A program made the position numbers and the translations under genes. The notes under the pieces are model-generated. The model was not told the origin of the DNA and did not search any database. It worked only from the letters and a program-made list of their open reading frames with translations. Of a DNA stretch of 64,000 nt, positions 25,381 through 37,062 are shown one piece after another (within the stretch, counting starts at the first letter, position 1; every line of letters begins with the position of its first letter). Source of the stretch: Microtetraspora malaysiensis (GTDB lineage: Bacteria > Actinomycetota > Actinomycetes > Streptosporangiales > Streptosporangiaceae); the NCBI RefSeq assembly GCF_001528665.1, contig NZ_BBYJ01000007.1:81933-145932 (forward strand), in the 5' to 3' direction.

Positions 25381-26415
25381 CTAATCCGTCTGCGTGACCT
25401 TGTTCAGACCTCGCGGAGCGTCGGGGTCGATGCCCAGCCTGCGGGCGAGCGCCTCGGTGAGGAGCTGGCCGGGGACGATCAGGCCCATGGGCGCCACCCA
25501 TTCGGGCAGGTCGGGGCCGTTCAGCGCGGCGGTGGACGCCGCGGCGAGCGCCGTGCCGCCGCCGACGCCGAACGCGGAGGCGCCCGCGCCGGTGACCCGC
25601 TCGGCGAGCGCGACCGTGCCGGGCAGCGTCGGCCCCTCGCCGGCCGCGACCAGGATGGCCGGGGTCTCCTCGTCCACGACGGCGATCGGCCCGTGCAGCA
25701 GGTCCGCGTACGACAGACCCATGGCGTGCAGGTAGCAGGCCTCCTTCAGCTTGAGCGCGAGTTCGAGCGCGGTGGAGAAGGCGAAGCCCCGGCCGGAGAC
25801 GACCACGCCGGGCTTGCCGACGAGGCCCTCGACCACGGCGGCCAGGTCGCCGGGGTCGTCGACCAGCTTCTCCACCGCGTCCGGCACCCGCTGCAGGTCG
25901 TCGGCGTTCACGTCGGCGCCGACCCCGAGGGCGAGCACCGCGAGCGCGGCGAGCTGCGTGGTGTACGTCTTGGTGGCCGGGACGGCCTTCTCCTCGCCCG
26001 CCAGCGTGCAGAGGGCCAGGTCGGCGACCTCGGCCAGCGGCGAGGCGGGGCCGCCGTTGGTGATCGCGACGGTCTTCGCGCCGCAGCTCTTCGCCCAGTC
26101 GAGGGTCTCGACGATCTCCTCGGTGCGGCCGGACTGGGACAGGCCCACCGCCAGCACGCCGTCCAGGTCGACCCTGCGGCGATAGGTGGTGGCGATCGAC
26201 GGAGCGCCGAGCGCGCACATGCGACCGGCGCGGGCCTCGATCAGGTAGCGGCCGTACACCGCCGCGTTGTCCGACGTGCCGCGCGCGACGAACAGCAGGT
26301 GCCGGGTCTGCTCGGCGAGTCGCCGCACCTCGTCCACCCGGGGCAGCAGCGCGTCAAGCGTGGCGCGGAGCGCGGCGGGCTGCTCGGCGATCTCGCTGCG
26401 CATCTTGGTCGTCAT
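25381..26415 (-). CDS. SIS-domain aminosugar-phosphate isomerase/deaminase-like protein
   Basis: This 344-residue protein has two SIS domains (LLFVARGTSDNAAVYGRYLIE, then AVGLSQSGRTEEIVETL; GVVVSGRGFAFSTALELALKLKE) and a C-terminal GPIAVVDEETP/LNKVTQTD region, as in the isomerase half of GlmS. No glutamine amidotransferase domain is present, so it resembles stand-alone GlcN-6-P deaminases (NagB-II) or AgaS rather than GlmS. In this PTS locus the likely role is turning imported GlcN-6-P into Fru-6-P and ammonium. It is the first gene of the minus-strand operon and faces the dre-like palindrome. Confidence 0.85.
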   Translation of the reverse strand: MTTKMRSEIAEQPAALRATLDALLPRVDEVRRLAEQTRHLLFVARGTSDNAAVYGRYLIEARAGRMCALGAPSIATTYRRRVDLDGVLAVGLSQSGRTEEIVETLDWAKSCGAKTVAITNGGPASPLAEVADLALCTLAGEEKAVPATKTYTTQLAALAVLALGVGADVNADDLQRVPDAVEKLVDDPGDLAAVVEGLVGKPGVVVSGRGFAFSTALELALKLKEACYLHAMGLSYADLLHGPIAVVDEETPAILVAAGEGPTLPGTVALAERVTGAGASAFGVGGGTALAAASTAALNGPDLPEWVAPMGLIVPGQLLTEALARRLGIDPDAPRGLNKVTQTD

Positions 26416-26482
26416 TTGGTGCCATCCTCAAATCTCGGCTTGGCGAGACCTTGCCGTTATCGATCCGTCTCTGGTCCGTACA

Positions 26483-26525
26483 TTGACACACAATTCCCAG
26501 CTGTGGTCTAGTCCGGACTAGACCA
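26483..26525 (+). promoter_or_regulatory. Promoter with DasR-like (dre) palindromic operator
   Basis: TGGTCTAGTCC (26504-26514) and GGACTAGACCA (26515-26525) form a perfect 22-bp palindrome. Its half-sites contain the TGGTCTAG/CTAGACCA cores of the dre sites bound by DasR in Streptomyces (established there). TTGACA at 26483-26488 and TCTAGT at 26507-26512 (18-nt spacing) make a plausible plus-strand promoter whose -10 is inside the palindrome, so binding should repress. The palindrome lies between the divergent regulator and SIS/PTS operons and could control both. Confidence 0.75.
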
Positions 26526-26575
26526 GCACGAACCATAACCCAACTGAAATGATCAGATCGAGAGGGGAGGGATCA

Positions 26576-27316
26576 GTGGCTCAGATCGATCCGGACAGCC
26601 CGGTGCCCAAGTACTTCCAGCTCCGGGAGATCCTGCTCGATCTCATCGAGAGCAACGAGCTGGCGATCGGCGCGGCGATCCCCTCCGAGCGCGAGCTCTG
26701 CCAGCGGTTCCGCCTCTCCCGCATGACGGTGCGGCAGGCGGTCGACCACCTGGTGTCGGAGGGCAGGCTGCACCGGGTGCCGGGCAAGGGCACGTTCGTC
26801 GCCCGCCCCAAGATCGAGCTGGCCCTCCAGCTCACGTCGTTCAGCGACGACATGCGGGCCCGAGGCCTCACGCCCGGCTCGCGCGATCTGGACCGCCGGA
26901 TCGTCCGGGCCAGCGCCCACCTCGCGCGTGAGCTCGGCATCCAGCCCGGCGACGCCGTCCACTTCATCGAGCGGCTGCGCACCGCCGACGGGGAGCCGCT
27001 CGCCATCGAGCGCGCCCACATCCCCGTGGCCCTCGCCCCGGACCTCGACGCCTACGACCTGTCCGGGCGCTCGCTGTACGCGCTGCTCGAATCGCGGTAC
27101 AGCCTGGTGCTCGACGCGGGCGAGCTCACCATCGACGGCGGCATCGCCGACCCGGGCGACGCCGACCTGCTCAAGCTGCACAGGGGCGGCGCGGTCCTGC
27201 TGCTCGCCCGGCGTTCCTTCGCCGGCGGGGTGTGCGCCGAGCTCGGCGTCTCCACCTACCGCGCCGACCGTTACCAGCTCAGAACGCTCCTGGAGATCCC
27301 CGTCCGGCGTCCATAG
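26576..27316 (+). CDS. GntR/HutC-family regulator, DasR-like
   Basis: This 246-residue regulator has an N-terminal winged HTH (PVPKYFQLREILLDLIES, PSERELCQRFRLSRMTVRQAVDHLVSEGRL, then VPGKGTFVARPK) and a C-terminal UTRA ligand-binding domain (ELALQLTSFSDDMRARGLTPGS onward). In DasR the UTRA domain binds GlcN-6-P or GlcNAc-6-P and releases DNA. The GTG at 26576 has GGGGAGG correctly placed; an upstream ATG at 26549 is less likely. It lies 51 nt downstream of the dre-like palindrome and 41 nt upstream of the EIIC gene, so it probably regulates itself and the PTS. Confidence 0.9.
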   Translation: MAQIDPDSPVPKYFQLREILLDLIESNELAIGAAIPSERELCQRFRLSRMTVRQAVDHLVSEGRLHRVPGKGTFVARPKIELALQLTSFSDDMRARGLTPGSRDLDRRIVRASAHLARELGIQPGDAVHFIERLRTADGEPLAIERAHIPVALAPDLDAYDLSGRSLYALLESRYSLVLDAGELTIDGGIADPGDADLLKLHRGGAVLLLARRSFAGGVCAELGVSTYRADRYQLRTLLEIPVRRP

Positions 27317-27357
27317 CGCAAGCGATCCTCCCGAACCCCAGCCCTGGAGGAACACCG

Positions 27358-28728
27358 ATGAGTTCACGCTCGGCCGAGACGGGACCGCCCGCCGTTCCGT
27401 CGTCGGGATCCGTCGTGATGGGCCTGCTGCAGCGTCTGGGCCGTTCCCTGATGCTGCCGATCGTCGTGCTGCCCGCCGCGGCGATCCTCAAGCGGTTCGG
27501 CCAGCCCGACATGCTGGGGTCCAACGGGCCCGCGCCCGGCGGCCTGGCCGACGTGGCGGGGTTCGAGTGGGTCGCCCACGTCGCCACCGTGCTGCTCAAC
27601 GCCGGCGACGCGCTCTTCGACGCCCTGCCGCTGCTGTTCGCGGTGGGCGTCGCGGTCGGCTTCGCCCGCCGCTCGGACGGCTCGACGGCCGTCGCGGCGC
27701 TGGTCGGCTACCTGGTCTTCGACCGGGTGACCAAGGGGCTGTTCTTCCAGGCCCCCGCCGTGGACGCGGTGCACAAGCGGGTCGCGCACACCGTGGTCGG
27801 CGCGGACGGCGTCGCGCTGGACACGATCAACTGGTCCGCGAACAACCCGACCGGGGTGCTCGGCGGCATCGTCATCGGCGTCGTCACGGCGCTGCTGTGG
27901 CAGCGGTACTACCGGATCAAGCTGCCCGCCTGGCTGGCCTTCTTCGGTGGCCGGCGGTTCGTCCCGATCGTGACGGCCTTCGCCGGGGTCGTGCTCGGCG
28001 TCGTCTTCGGCCTGATCTGGCCGCCGGTCGGCGAGTGGATCAACAGCCTCGGCAAGGTGATCGCCGACAACAGCGTGGTCGGCGCCGGCGTGTACGGCGT
28101 GGCCAACCGCCTGCTCATCCCGCTCGGCCTGCACCACATCATCAACTCGATCGTGTGGTTCCAGGTGCCCGGCTGCTCGAACGCGGCCGGCGCGCAGTTC
28201 GCCGGCGACCTGACCTGCTACCTCCAGGGCGCGGACGGCTTCGGCTCGTTCATGACCGGCTTCTTCCCGGTCATGATGTTCGGCCTGCCGGCCGCCGCGG
28301 TGGCGATCTGGCGGGCCGCGCCCGCCCACCGGCGCCCGGCCGTCGGCGGCATCATGATCTCCGCGGCGCTGGTCTCCTTCGTCACCGGCATCACCGAGCC
28401 GATCGAGTTCGCGTTCATCTTCGTCGCCCCGCTGCTGTTCGTCGTGCACGCCGTGCTCACCGGCGTCTCCATGGCGCTGACCGCCTGGCTGGGGGGTCGG
28501 CTCGGCTTCGGGTTCTCCGCCGGCGCCACCGACGCCCTGCTCAACATCAGCAAGAGCAACACCCACCAGTTCTGGCTGGTCATGGGCATCGGCGTCGTCT
28601 ACGCCGTGATCTACTACGCGGTCTTCAGCTTCCTGATCAAGAAACTGAACTTCATGACCCCGGGCCGCGAACCCGAGCCGGACGTCGACTCCGGCGAGAG
28701 CGTGGAACCGGTCCGCACCCGCCTCTGA
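27358..28728 (+). CDS. PTS EIIC permease, glucose/N-acetylglucosamine family
   Basis: This 456-residue permease has about ten membrane segments. It begins after a short tail with LQRLGRSLMLPIVVLPAAAILKRFG, typical of PTS_EIIC_1. Conserved sugar-site elements are LHHIINSIVWFQ and GITEPIEFAFIFVAPLLF. No IIB or IIA domain is fused; these are encoded across the dre-like promoter. The ATG has GGAGG at 27346-27350. A chitin-derived GlcNAc specificity is inferred from the DasR-like regulator, the SIS enzyme and NagZ; glucose cannot be excluded by sequence alone. Confidence 0.92.
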   Translation: MSSRSAETGPPAVPSSGSVVMGLLQRLGRSLMLPIVVLPAAAILKRFGQPDMLGSNGPAPGGLADVAGFEWVAHVATVLLNAGDALFDALPLLFAVGVAVGFARRSDGSTAVAALVGYLVFDRVTKGLFFQAPAVDAVHKRVAHTVVGADGVALDTINWSANNPTGVLGGIVIGVVTALLWQRYYRIKLPAWLAFFGGRRFVPIVTAFAGVVLGVVFGLIWPPVGEWINSLGKVIADNSVVGAGVYGVANRLLIPLGLHHIINSIVWFQVPGCSNAAGAQFAGDLTCYLQGADGFGSFMTGFFPVMMFGLPAAAVAIWRAAPAHRRPAVGGIMISAALVSFVTGITEPIEFAFIFVAPLLFVVHAVLTGVSMALTAWLGGRLGFGFSAGATDALLNISKSNTHQFWLVMGIGVVYAVIYYAVFSFLIKKLNFMTPGREPEPDVDSGESVEPVRTRL

Positions 28729-28929
28729 TCCGGTCAGGGCAAAACTCCGTCACAAGTGCGCCGTAATCCGGCGGGCGCCACTCCAACCGCCCGCTGCACC
28801 GGCCGGACCTTGCCCGCATAGCGTCACATCACCACCCCTCGGGCCGGAAAGTTGGCGGCGTTCGTATCAACCGGCCGGGCCGGAATCTCTAGTAGTCGTC
28901 ACGTCCGCCGACGAACCTGGGGGGTTCCG

Positions 28930-29430
28930 ATGCCCGAACCGACGCCGCGCCCGATCCGCCTGCCACGGCTCCTGCCCGTTCCCACAGCCGATCCCGCGTA
29001 CGACGAGGCCCCGACCGGCAGCCTGTCGCCGGACGCGGCCGCGCCGGACGACCCGCCCCGGACGTACGGCGCGCTCGCCCTGGCCTCGGGCGGTGGGCCG
29101 CTCCTCCACGGCCCGTACGGCGCGCTGCCCGACGAACGGCGGCTGCGCGGCCTCGGCCGCGCCATGGCGGAGATCCTCTGCGGGCGCCGTCCGCCCGCCA
29201 CCGTGCAGGACCGGCTCAGCGAGCGCGCGTACGGCGAGCTGATCCGGGCCGGGAAGATGATCGACGCTCCACGGCCGCCCATGGTCGGCGCTCCGCACAT
29301 CCAGCGGCCGGACGACGGCGTGGTGGAGATGTGCCTGCTGATCCATTGCGGGCCGCGCAGCCACGCCCTCGCCCTGCGCCTCGAACGCCGGGGTGTCCAG
29401 TGGCTCGTCACCGACTTCGAGACCGCGTGA
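28930..29430 (+). CDS. Rv3235 family protein
   Basis: This 166-residue soluble protein has a Pro-rich N-terminus and a conserved C-terminal part (LRGLGRAMAEILCGRRPPATVQDRL, then YGELIRAG and VEMCLLIHCGPRSHALALRLERR, VQWLVTDFE). It matches the small actinobacterial family typified by Rv3235, which lies next to secA as here; the function is not established. The ATG at 28930 follows a GGGGGG stretch. It converges on secA with a strong terminator in between. Confidence 0.82.
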   Translation: MPEPTPRPIRLPRLLPVPTADPAYDEAPTGSLSPDAAAPDDPPRTYGALALASGGGPLLHGPYGALPDERRLRGLGRAMAEILCGRRPPATVQDRLSERAYGELIRAGKMIDAPRPPMVGAPHIQRPDDGVVEMCLLIHCGPRSHALALRLERRGVQWLVTDFETA

Positions 29431-29560
29431 CGCCAGGGGACGTGGCGCCGCTGGACGGCCCGCCGACGCCGAAGCGGTCCCATGCCGCCCGATCCGCCTG
29501 TGATGCTCTCAGGCGCGGTTCAGCGGGCGGGCGCGGGGCGGCCGGCGGGCCGCCCCGCGC

Positions 29561-29605
29561 CCGAAAAGGGGAGGCCCCCGCCGGATCTCCGGCGGGGGCC
29601 TCCCC
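29561..29605 (-). terminator. Rho-independent terminator of secA
   Basis: A perfect 18-bp GC-rich stem is formed by 29568-29585 and 29588-29605. On the minus strand it is followed by TTTT (29567-29564). It starts 12 nt after the secA stop and may also halt plus-strand transcription from the Rv3235-like gene, though no T-run exists in that direction. Confidence 0.85.
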
Positions 29606-29616
29606 TGATGACGCGA

Positions 29617-32436
<2,820 letters not shown>

Positions 32437-32641
32437 TTTTAGTAAAGCTCCTCGCAGGTCTACCCCGGCGGATCCACCGGAGTGTGAGGACGAGACATAC
32501 TTCCCCGCTGCCATCGTAGGCCGTTCCATCACTGGACACAGCCACCTGAGAGAGGACGGAGCGGCGTCATTACAACGGCCGAAGCCTCTCAGTCGTTCCC
32601 CGGCTCGCGTACCGACAAGGCCATCGGGTAGAAAACGGTGT

Positions 32642-32917
32642 ATGGCAGAAAGCGCACATCAGGGCAGTCATGGCGGAAGCCCCAAGTCTTGGCTCGCCGT
32701 CATCATCATTGTCGCCGGTTTCACCGTCGGCGGCGTCGGCCTCACTCTCGGGCCGAGTTGGATCACTTTCTGGGTCGGAGCGGGCATCTGCGCGGTCGGT
32801 GGCGTGGTCGCCCTTCTGGTCGACATCTTCTCCGATGTGATCATCGACGCCCCGCGGGTGATGCCCGAGCGCGAGCACCGCTCCCCCTTCGAGCACCACG
32901 AGCTTCCCCAGCACTGA
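32642..32917 (+). CDS. HGxxPAAW-family small membrane protein
   Basis: This 91-residue protein carries the name-giving motif as HGGSPKSW (residues 10-17), followed by two hydrophobic helices ([19 protein letters not shown] and [20 protein letters not shown]) and a charged tail with a conserved [11 protein letters not shown]. Such proteins are widespread in actinomycetes and uncharacterised. The ribosome-binding site is weak. It lies between divergent secA and the ycaQ-like gene. Confidence 0.8.
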   Translation: MAESAHQGSHGGSPKSWLAVIIIVAGFTVGGVGLTLGPSWITFWVGAGICAVGGVVALLVDIFSDVIIDAPRVMPEREHRSPFEHHELPQH

Positions 32918-32977
32918 TCCGGCCCCGTAACACCGTCGTAGTCGTTTTGTCGGTCACAGCGTCTAACATCGGCCGCT

Positions 32978-34243
32978 GTGACGGACCTGACAGCAGACGA
33001 GGCCCGCAGGATCATCCTCCGGGCCCAGGGTTTCCTCGGCGCCCGCTCCCGGAGTGGCGGAGTGCGCGGCATGCTCCGGCGCGTGGGCGCGGTACAACTC
33101 GACACCATCTCGGTGCTCGCACGTTCTCATGAACTCGTCGCGTACGCCCGGCTCGGAGCCATCGGCCGGGCGGCGGCCGAGCGGGCGTACTGGCGCGATC
33201 CGGCGCAGGCCTTCGAGTACTGGTGCCACGCCGCCTGCATCCTTCCCCTCGAACACTGGCCCCTGTACGCGTTCCGCCGCCGCGCCTACCGGGAGCGGCG
33301 GTACCGCTGGCACGAGGTGCCGCCCACGGTGGACAAGATCCTGGAGCAGGTCCGGCAGGACGGCCCGATCACGACGACCGACATCGGCGGCGCCCGGGTC
33401 GATCGGCGCGCCTCCGGCGCGACGCAGGCGGGCGAATGGTGGGACTGGTCCGACGCCAAGATCTCGATCGAATACCTGCTGGACATCGGTGAGGTGGTCT
33501 GCACCCGGCGGGTCGGCTGGCGGCGCGTCTACGACCTGGCCGAGCGGGCCGTCCCCCGTGACCTGCTCGACCGGGAGGTGACCGACGCGGAGGGCGTGGC
33601 CGCGCTCACCGCCATCGCCGGCCGCTCCCTCGGCGTGGCGACGCGGGCCGACCTCGTCGACTTCACCCGGGTTACGGGCAGGTACGCGGAGCTCCTCGAC
33701 GACGCCCTGGAGAGCGGGGCCGCCGGGCTGACGCCGGTCCGCGTCTCCGGCTGGCCGGCCGCGCGGGCGCGGCGGGGCGCCACGGGCGACGGGGCGGCCA
33801 ACGCCTGGGCCGATCCGCCCGCCCTGGAGGACGAGCCCCGCGGACGGCACCGCACGACGCTCCTGTCCCCTTTCGACTCGCTCATCTGGGAGCGGGCGCG
33901 CGCCGAGCGCGTCTTCGGGCTGAGCCACCGTCTGGAGGCGTACGTCCCGAAGCACAAGCGCGTGCACGGATACTTCGCGATGCCGGTGCTGGCCGGCGGA
34001 CGAATCGTCGGCCGGGTGGATCCGGCCCGGGAGGGGTCGGTTTTCGTCGCCCGGCAGGTCGGGTTCGAGCCGGGGCCCCGACCGGCCGCGGCCGTCGAGG
34101 CGATGCGGGACGCGCTGTGGGAGGCGGCGAGCTGGGTCGGCTGCACGAGCGTCCGCGTCGAGCGCGTCACCTCGCCCGAGCACGAGGGTCCGCTGCGGGC
34201 CGCGCTCGCCGCTCAGGCGGAGCCGCCGGACGGCCCCGCCTGA
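32978..34243 (+). CDS. Winged-helix DNA glycosylase, YcaQ/AlkX-like
   Basis: This 421-residue protein is of the HTH_42 (YcaQ) family. E. coli YcaQ unhooks interstrand crosslinks and the Streptomyces relatives AlkZ/AlkX repair bulky alkylation. The N-terminal region holds the catalytic-type QxD element (Q40-L-D42 in VGAVQLDTISVLARS), followed by the conserved HAACILPLEHWPLY and the late LLSPFDSLIWERARAERVFG, YVPKHKRVHGYFAMPVL. GTG is the start; a TAACAT -10-like hexamer (32964-32969) only 8 nt upstream and no SD suggest a leaderless mRNA. It is convergent with the response regulator, 7 nt apart. Confidence 0.88.
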   Translation: MTDLTADEARRIILRAQGFLGARSRSGGVRGMLRRVGAVQLDTISVLARSHELVAYARLGAIGRAAAERAYWRDPAQAFEYWCHAACILPLEHWPLYAFRRRAYRERRYRWHEVPPTVDKILEQVRQDGPITTTDIGGARVDRRASGATQAGEWWDWSDAKISIEYLLDIGEVVCTRRVGWRRVYDLAERAVPRDLLDREVTDAEGVAALTAIAGRSLGVATRADLVDFTRVTGRYAELLDDALESGAAGLTPVRVSGWPAARARRGATGDGAANAWADPPALEDEPRGRHRTTLLSPFDSLIWERARAERVFGLSHRLEAYVPKHKRVHGYFAMPVLAGGRIVGRVDPAREGSVFVARQVGFEPGPRPAAAVEAMRDALWEAASWVGCTSVRVERVTSPEHEGPLRAALAAQAEPPDGPA

Positions 34244-34250
34244 GCCACCG

Positions 34251-34931
34251 TCAGGTGATCTCCAGCAGGCGCTCCCGGACGGCGTAGACGACCGCCTCCA
34301 TCCGGGAGTGCAGCTGGAGCTTCTCCAGGATGTTGCGCACGTGGTTCTTGACGGTGTTCTCGGAGATGAACAGATCCTTGGCGATCTCCCGGTTGTTCAT
34401 GCCCTTGGCGACCAGCCGGAGCACCTCCATCTCGCGCTCGGTCAGCCGGGGCACCGGGAGCTGCGGCGGCCGTTCGGCCTCCTTGCGGCTCATGTGCTGG
34501 AACTCGCTGATCAGCTTGGCCGCCATCGCCGGGTTGATGAGCGACTGGCCCTCGTGAACGCCGCGCACGGCGTCGGGCACCTCGTCCAGCTGGACGTCCT
34601 TGAGAAGGTAGCCGGTGGCGCCGGCCTTGATCGCGTCGAAGAGGTCCTCCTCCTCGTCGCTCACGGTCAGCATGATGATCCGCGTGCTCGGCACCGACTC
34701 CTTGATGCTCCGCGTGGCCCCGATGCCGTCCTGCCGGGGCATCCGCACGTCCATGAGCACCACGTCGGGAAGCAACCGGCCGGCGAGCTCCACCGCTTCC
34801 TGGCCGTCGCTCGCCTCGCCGACCACCTCGATGTCGTCCTCGGCGGCCAGCGCGAGCTCCAGGCTGCGGCGGATCAGCGCGTGGTCGTCCACGATGAGGA
34901 CGCGGATCGGCTCACCGCTTCGCTCCCTCAC
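34251..34931 (-). CDS. Orphan response regulator, NarL/LuxR family
   Basis: This 226-residue regulator has a receiver with Asp61 in [13 protein letters not shown] and the lysine in [10 protein letters not shown], an interdomain linker ([18 protein letters not shown]) and a LuxR HTH ([41 protein letters not shown]). No kinase gene adjoins it. It lies directly downstream of hpf on the same strand (133-nt gap), a conserved actinobacterial neighbourhood as I recall it. Targets are unknown. Confidence 0.92.
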   Translation of the reverse strand: MRERSGEPIRVLIVDDHALIRRSLELALAAEDDIEVVGEASDGQEAVELAGRLLPDVVLMDVRMPRQDGIGATRSIKESVPSTRIIMLTVSDEEEDLFDAIKAGATGYLLKDVQLDEVPDAVRGVHEGQSLINPAMAAKLISEFQHMSRKEAERPPQLPVPRLTEREMEVLRLVAKGMNNREIAKDLFISENTVKNHVRNILEKLQLHSRMEAVVYAVRERLLEIT

Positions 34932-35064
34932 TTCTCCTCCTTGCGGGGGTCAAGGTAGCCGGGTCGCCATCATTACACGGCTTCCGGCGCGAGAGAGGAT
35001 CTTCGTTCGCGGGGGACGGGCCCGGCCCGTGGATTCCGCGGGGCGCGGAATCCACGGGTGGCTC

Positions 35065-35715
35065 CTATCGCTCGACCAGTCTGAGCACGCCGTAGCTGTA
35101 GCCACGCCGGCGGTAGACGACGCTCGGGTGCCCGCTTTCCTTGTCTCTGAAGAGGAAGAAGTCGTGCCCGACGAGCTCCATTTCAAGAAGAGCCTGGTCG
35201 ATCGTCATCGGGTCGGCCTCGTGGAACTTCTCCCGGACGACGAGCGGCCCCTCGCCGTCCATTTCGATCTGCACGATCGGTTCCTCGTACGCAGTCTGCT
35301 GCGGGACCTCGGTCCGGGACTCAGCCTGGAGCGACGGCCCGGTGACCTCCGGGGTGGCCTCGCCCAGTCCGGCCGTGAGGATGCCCACCGAGGGCGGGCT
35401 GCTCTTCCCGTGATGGACCTTGCGCCGGTCCGCCAGCTTGCGCAGGCGGGCCTCCAGCTTGCTCAGCGCGAGGTCCAGCGCCGCGAAGCGATCGTCCGCC
35501 GCGGCCTCGGCGCGGATCGCCGGGCCCCGGGAGCGGACCGTCAGCTCCACGCGCTCCCGCTGATCGCTCATCCGAGGATTCCGCTCCTTGGACACTTCCA
35601 CGTCCGCCCGGATGAGCCGGTTGTCCAGTCGCTCGATTCTGGCCAGCTTCGTGGTCACGTGCTCACGGAATCGGTCACTCACACCGGTGTGCCGTCCCTT
35701 GACGATGATGTCCAC
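35065..35715 (-). CDS. hpf: Ribosome hibernation-promoting factor, long form
   Basis: This 216-residue protein binds the ribosome decoding region and promotes 100S dimers in stationary or stressed cells. The N-terminal YfiA-like domain begins VDIIVKGRHTGVSDRFREHV and includes ADVEVSKERNPRMSDQRERVELTV. After a linker, the C-terminal dimerisation domain reads VREKFHEADPMTIDQALLEMELVGHDFFLF, then VVYRRRGYSYGVLRL. The GTG at 35715 follows AAGGGGGG. A long upstream region precedes it, suggesting stress-dependent promoters. Confidence 0.94.
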   Translation of the reverse strand: MDIIVKGRHTGVSDRFREHVTTKLARIERLDNRLIRADVEVSKERNPRMSDQRERVELTVRSRGPAIRAEAAADDRFAALDLALSKLEARLRKLADRRKVHHGKSSPPSVGILTAGLGEATPEVTGPSLQAESRTEVPQQTAYEEPIVQIEMDGEGPLVVREKFHEADPMTIDQALLEMELVGHDFFLFRDKESGHPSVVYRRRGYSYGVLRLVER

Positions 35716-36271
35716 GCAAAAGCCCCCCTTCGCATCTCGACTGTGATGGAGAGCGCGACGCGCTCGCGGCACCCGTCCGGCCGACCTGGTCTTCGTCCCC
35801 ACATCCGCCTGCTGAGGGATTCGCAGCTCTTTGCCACTAACGCCCTTCTCTCCTTGCGGGGGACATCTGGACCCCCGGGAAGGCAGGACTTACCTCTAAG
35901 CCGCACCGTGATCGGACGACCAAGAGTCGCCTTACGTGGACCGTTTCGCCTGCGGCTGGCATCGGCTAGCAGAACCGGCCCCCTCAAGGGGGTCGATCCG
36001 GCGCAACCACGGACCCGAACGGGTGCCATGTCCTGAACGCTAGTCGCTGCCGGGCCGAATGTCAGCCGCGCGCCTCGCCGATCGATCACAGTCGGTGACC
36101 TCCGGGAAGATCCGTCCTCCGCGCCACCGGTCCGGCGCGAACGGTTCGCCCCTGTCGCCCAGGGGTACAGTGCCCGCTGAACAGGACTTCCTGTCCATCG
36201 CGGACCAAAGTTGTGGCATCGGACACAAAGCCTGGATCGATCGTTTCTTTACCCTCCGTCAACGGCGTGAT
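35716..36271. other. Long hpf upstream region, no gene recognised
   Basis: This 556-nt gap between hpf start and comF end (both minus) is unusually long for this dense region. It has a stem-loop CCCCC-TCAA-GGGGG (35979-35992) and a short ACCCGAACGGGT dyad (around 36011-36022). It may hold multiple hpf promoters and a structured 5' leader. I could not match it to a riboswitch class or to a confident sigma-factor consensus. Small open frames here look random. Confidence 0.5.
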
Positions 36272-37015
36272 CTATGTCTCCCTGGCGTGTCGCGCCATCG
36301 GATTCCGGTCCCTTTCCCGGGTTCTCGGCGTGGCGGCGACGGTGATCGCCAGCGGCACTGCGGCGCCGGTCTCCCGTACTGCGCGGGCCGCCTCCGCGAG
36401 GGTCGCGCCGGTGGTGACGATGTCGTCAACCAGCAGGACGGCGCCCACACGGCCGCCAGAGGGCCGTGCGACGGCGGTGCGGCTCGGGGCGGCCACGAAT
36501 GCGTCCCGCAGGTTGGCGGCCCGCTGCGTGGAGCTGAGGCCCGCCTGGTCCGCCACCCGGCGGCCCTGCCGCAGCATCGGCGCGGCGGTGACCGGAAGCC
36601 CGCGCCGCCGCAGCAGTTTCGCCGCCCCGGACGTGATCACGCCGACCGGGTCGTGGCCGCGCCTGCGCGAGGCGGCGCGGGCGCTGGGCACGGGCACCAG
36701 GGCGACGGAGGGATGCCCAGGACGCCAGGCGTGGGCCGCGAGGGCGGTCTCCGCGACCTCGGCCAGGACCGCGGACAGCAGAGGGGCCAGGGCCGTACGG
36801 CCGCGCTCCTTGTAGGCCAGCAGGACCCGGCGGGCGGCGCCGTCATAACGGGTCGCCGACCAGCACTCGGGCAGGCCGGGAGGAACCGGGTCGGGCGGGC
36901 GCGTCGCCGGCTCGCGGAGGACCTCCTCCAGACAGAGCGGGCAGACGAGCGCGCCGGGCTCGCCACACCCGGCGCACCGGGGCGGCAGGACCAGGTCGAG
37001 CAGGGCCGCGAGCAC
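36272..37015 (-). CDS. ComF-family phosphoribosyltransferase-like protein
   Basis: This 247-residue ComF/GntX protein has an N-terminal zinc finger (CAGCGEPGALVCPLC) and a C-terminal phosphoribosyltransferase fold with the PRPP loop VLLVDDIVTTGATL. The family's link to DNA uptake is known from other bacteria; in actinomycetes the role is unclear. The start is GTG at 37015. It lies 47 nt downstream of lpqB and is probably part of the mtrA-mtrB-lpqB transcript. Confidence 0.9.
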   Translation of the reverse strand: MLAALLDLVLPPRCAGCGEPGALVCPLCLEEVLREPATRPPDPVPPGLPECWSATRYDGAARRVLLAYKERGRTALAPLLSAVLAEVAETALAAHAWRPGHPSVALVPVPSARAASRRRGHDPVGVITSGAAKLLRRRGLPVTAAPMLRQGRRVADQAGLSSTQRAANLRDAFVAAPSRTAVARPSGGRVGAVLLVDDIVTTGATLAEAARAVRETGAAVPLAITVAATPRTRERDRNPMARHARET

Positions 37016-37062
37016 TCGCCCACCCTGTCAGGGACCACCGACAGTTCCGCCCCGCGCGGAAC

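Noticed and set aside
35716..36271. Possible c-di-AMP (ydaO-like) or other riboswitch before hpf
   Set aside because: Individual hairpins exist, but none of the conserved riboswitch elements could be matched by eye.
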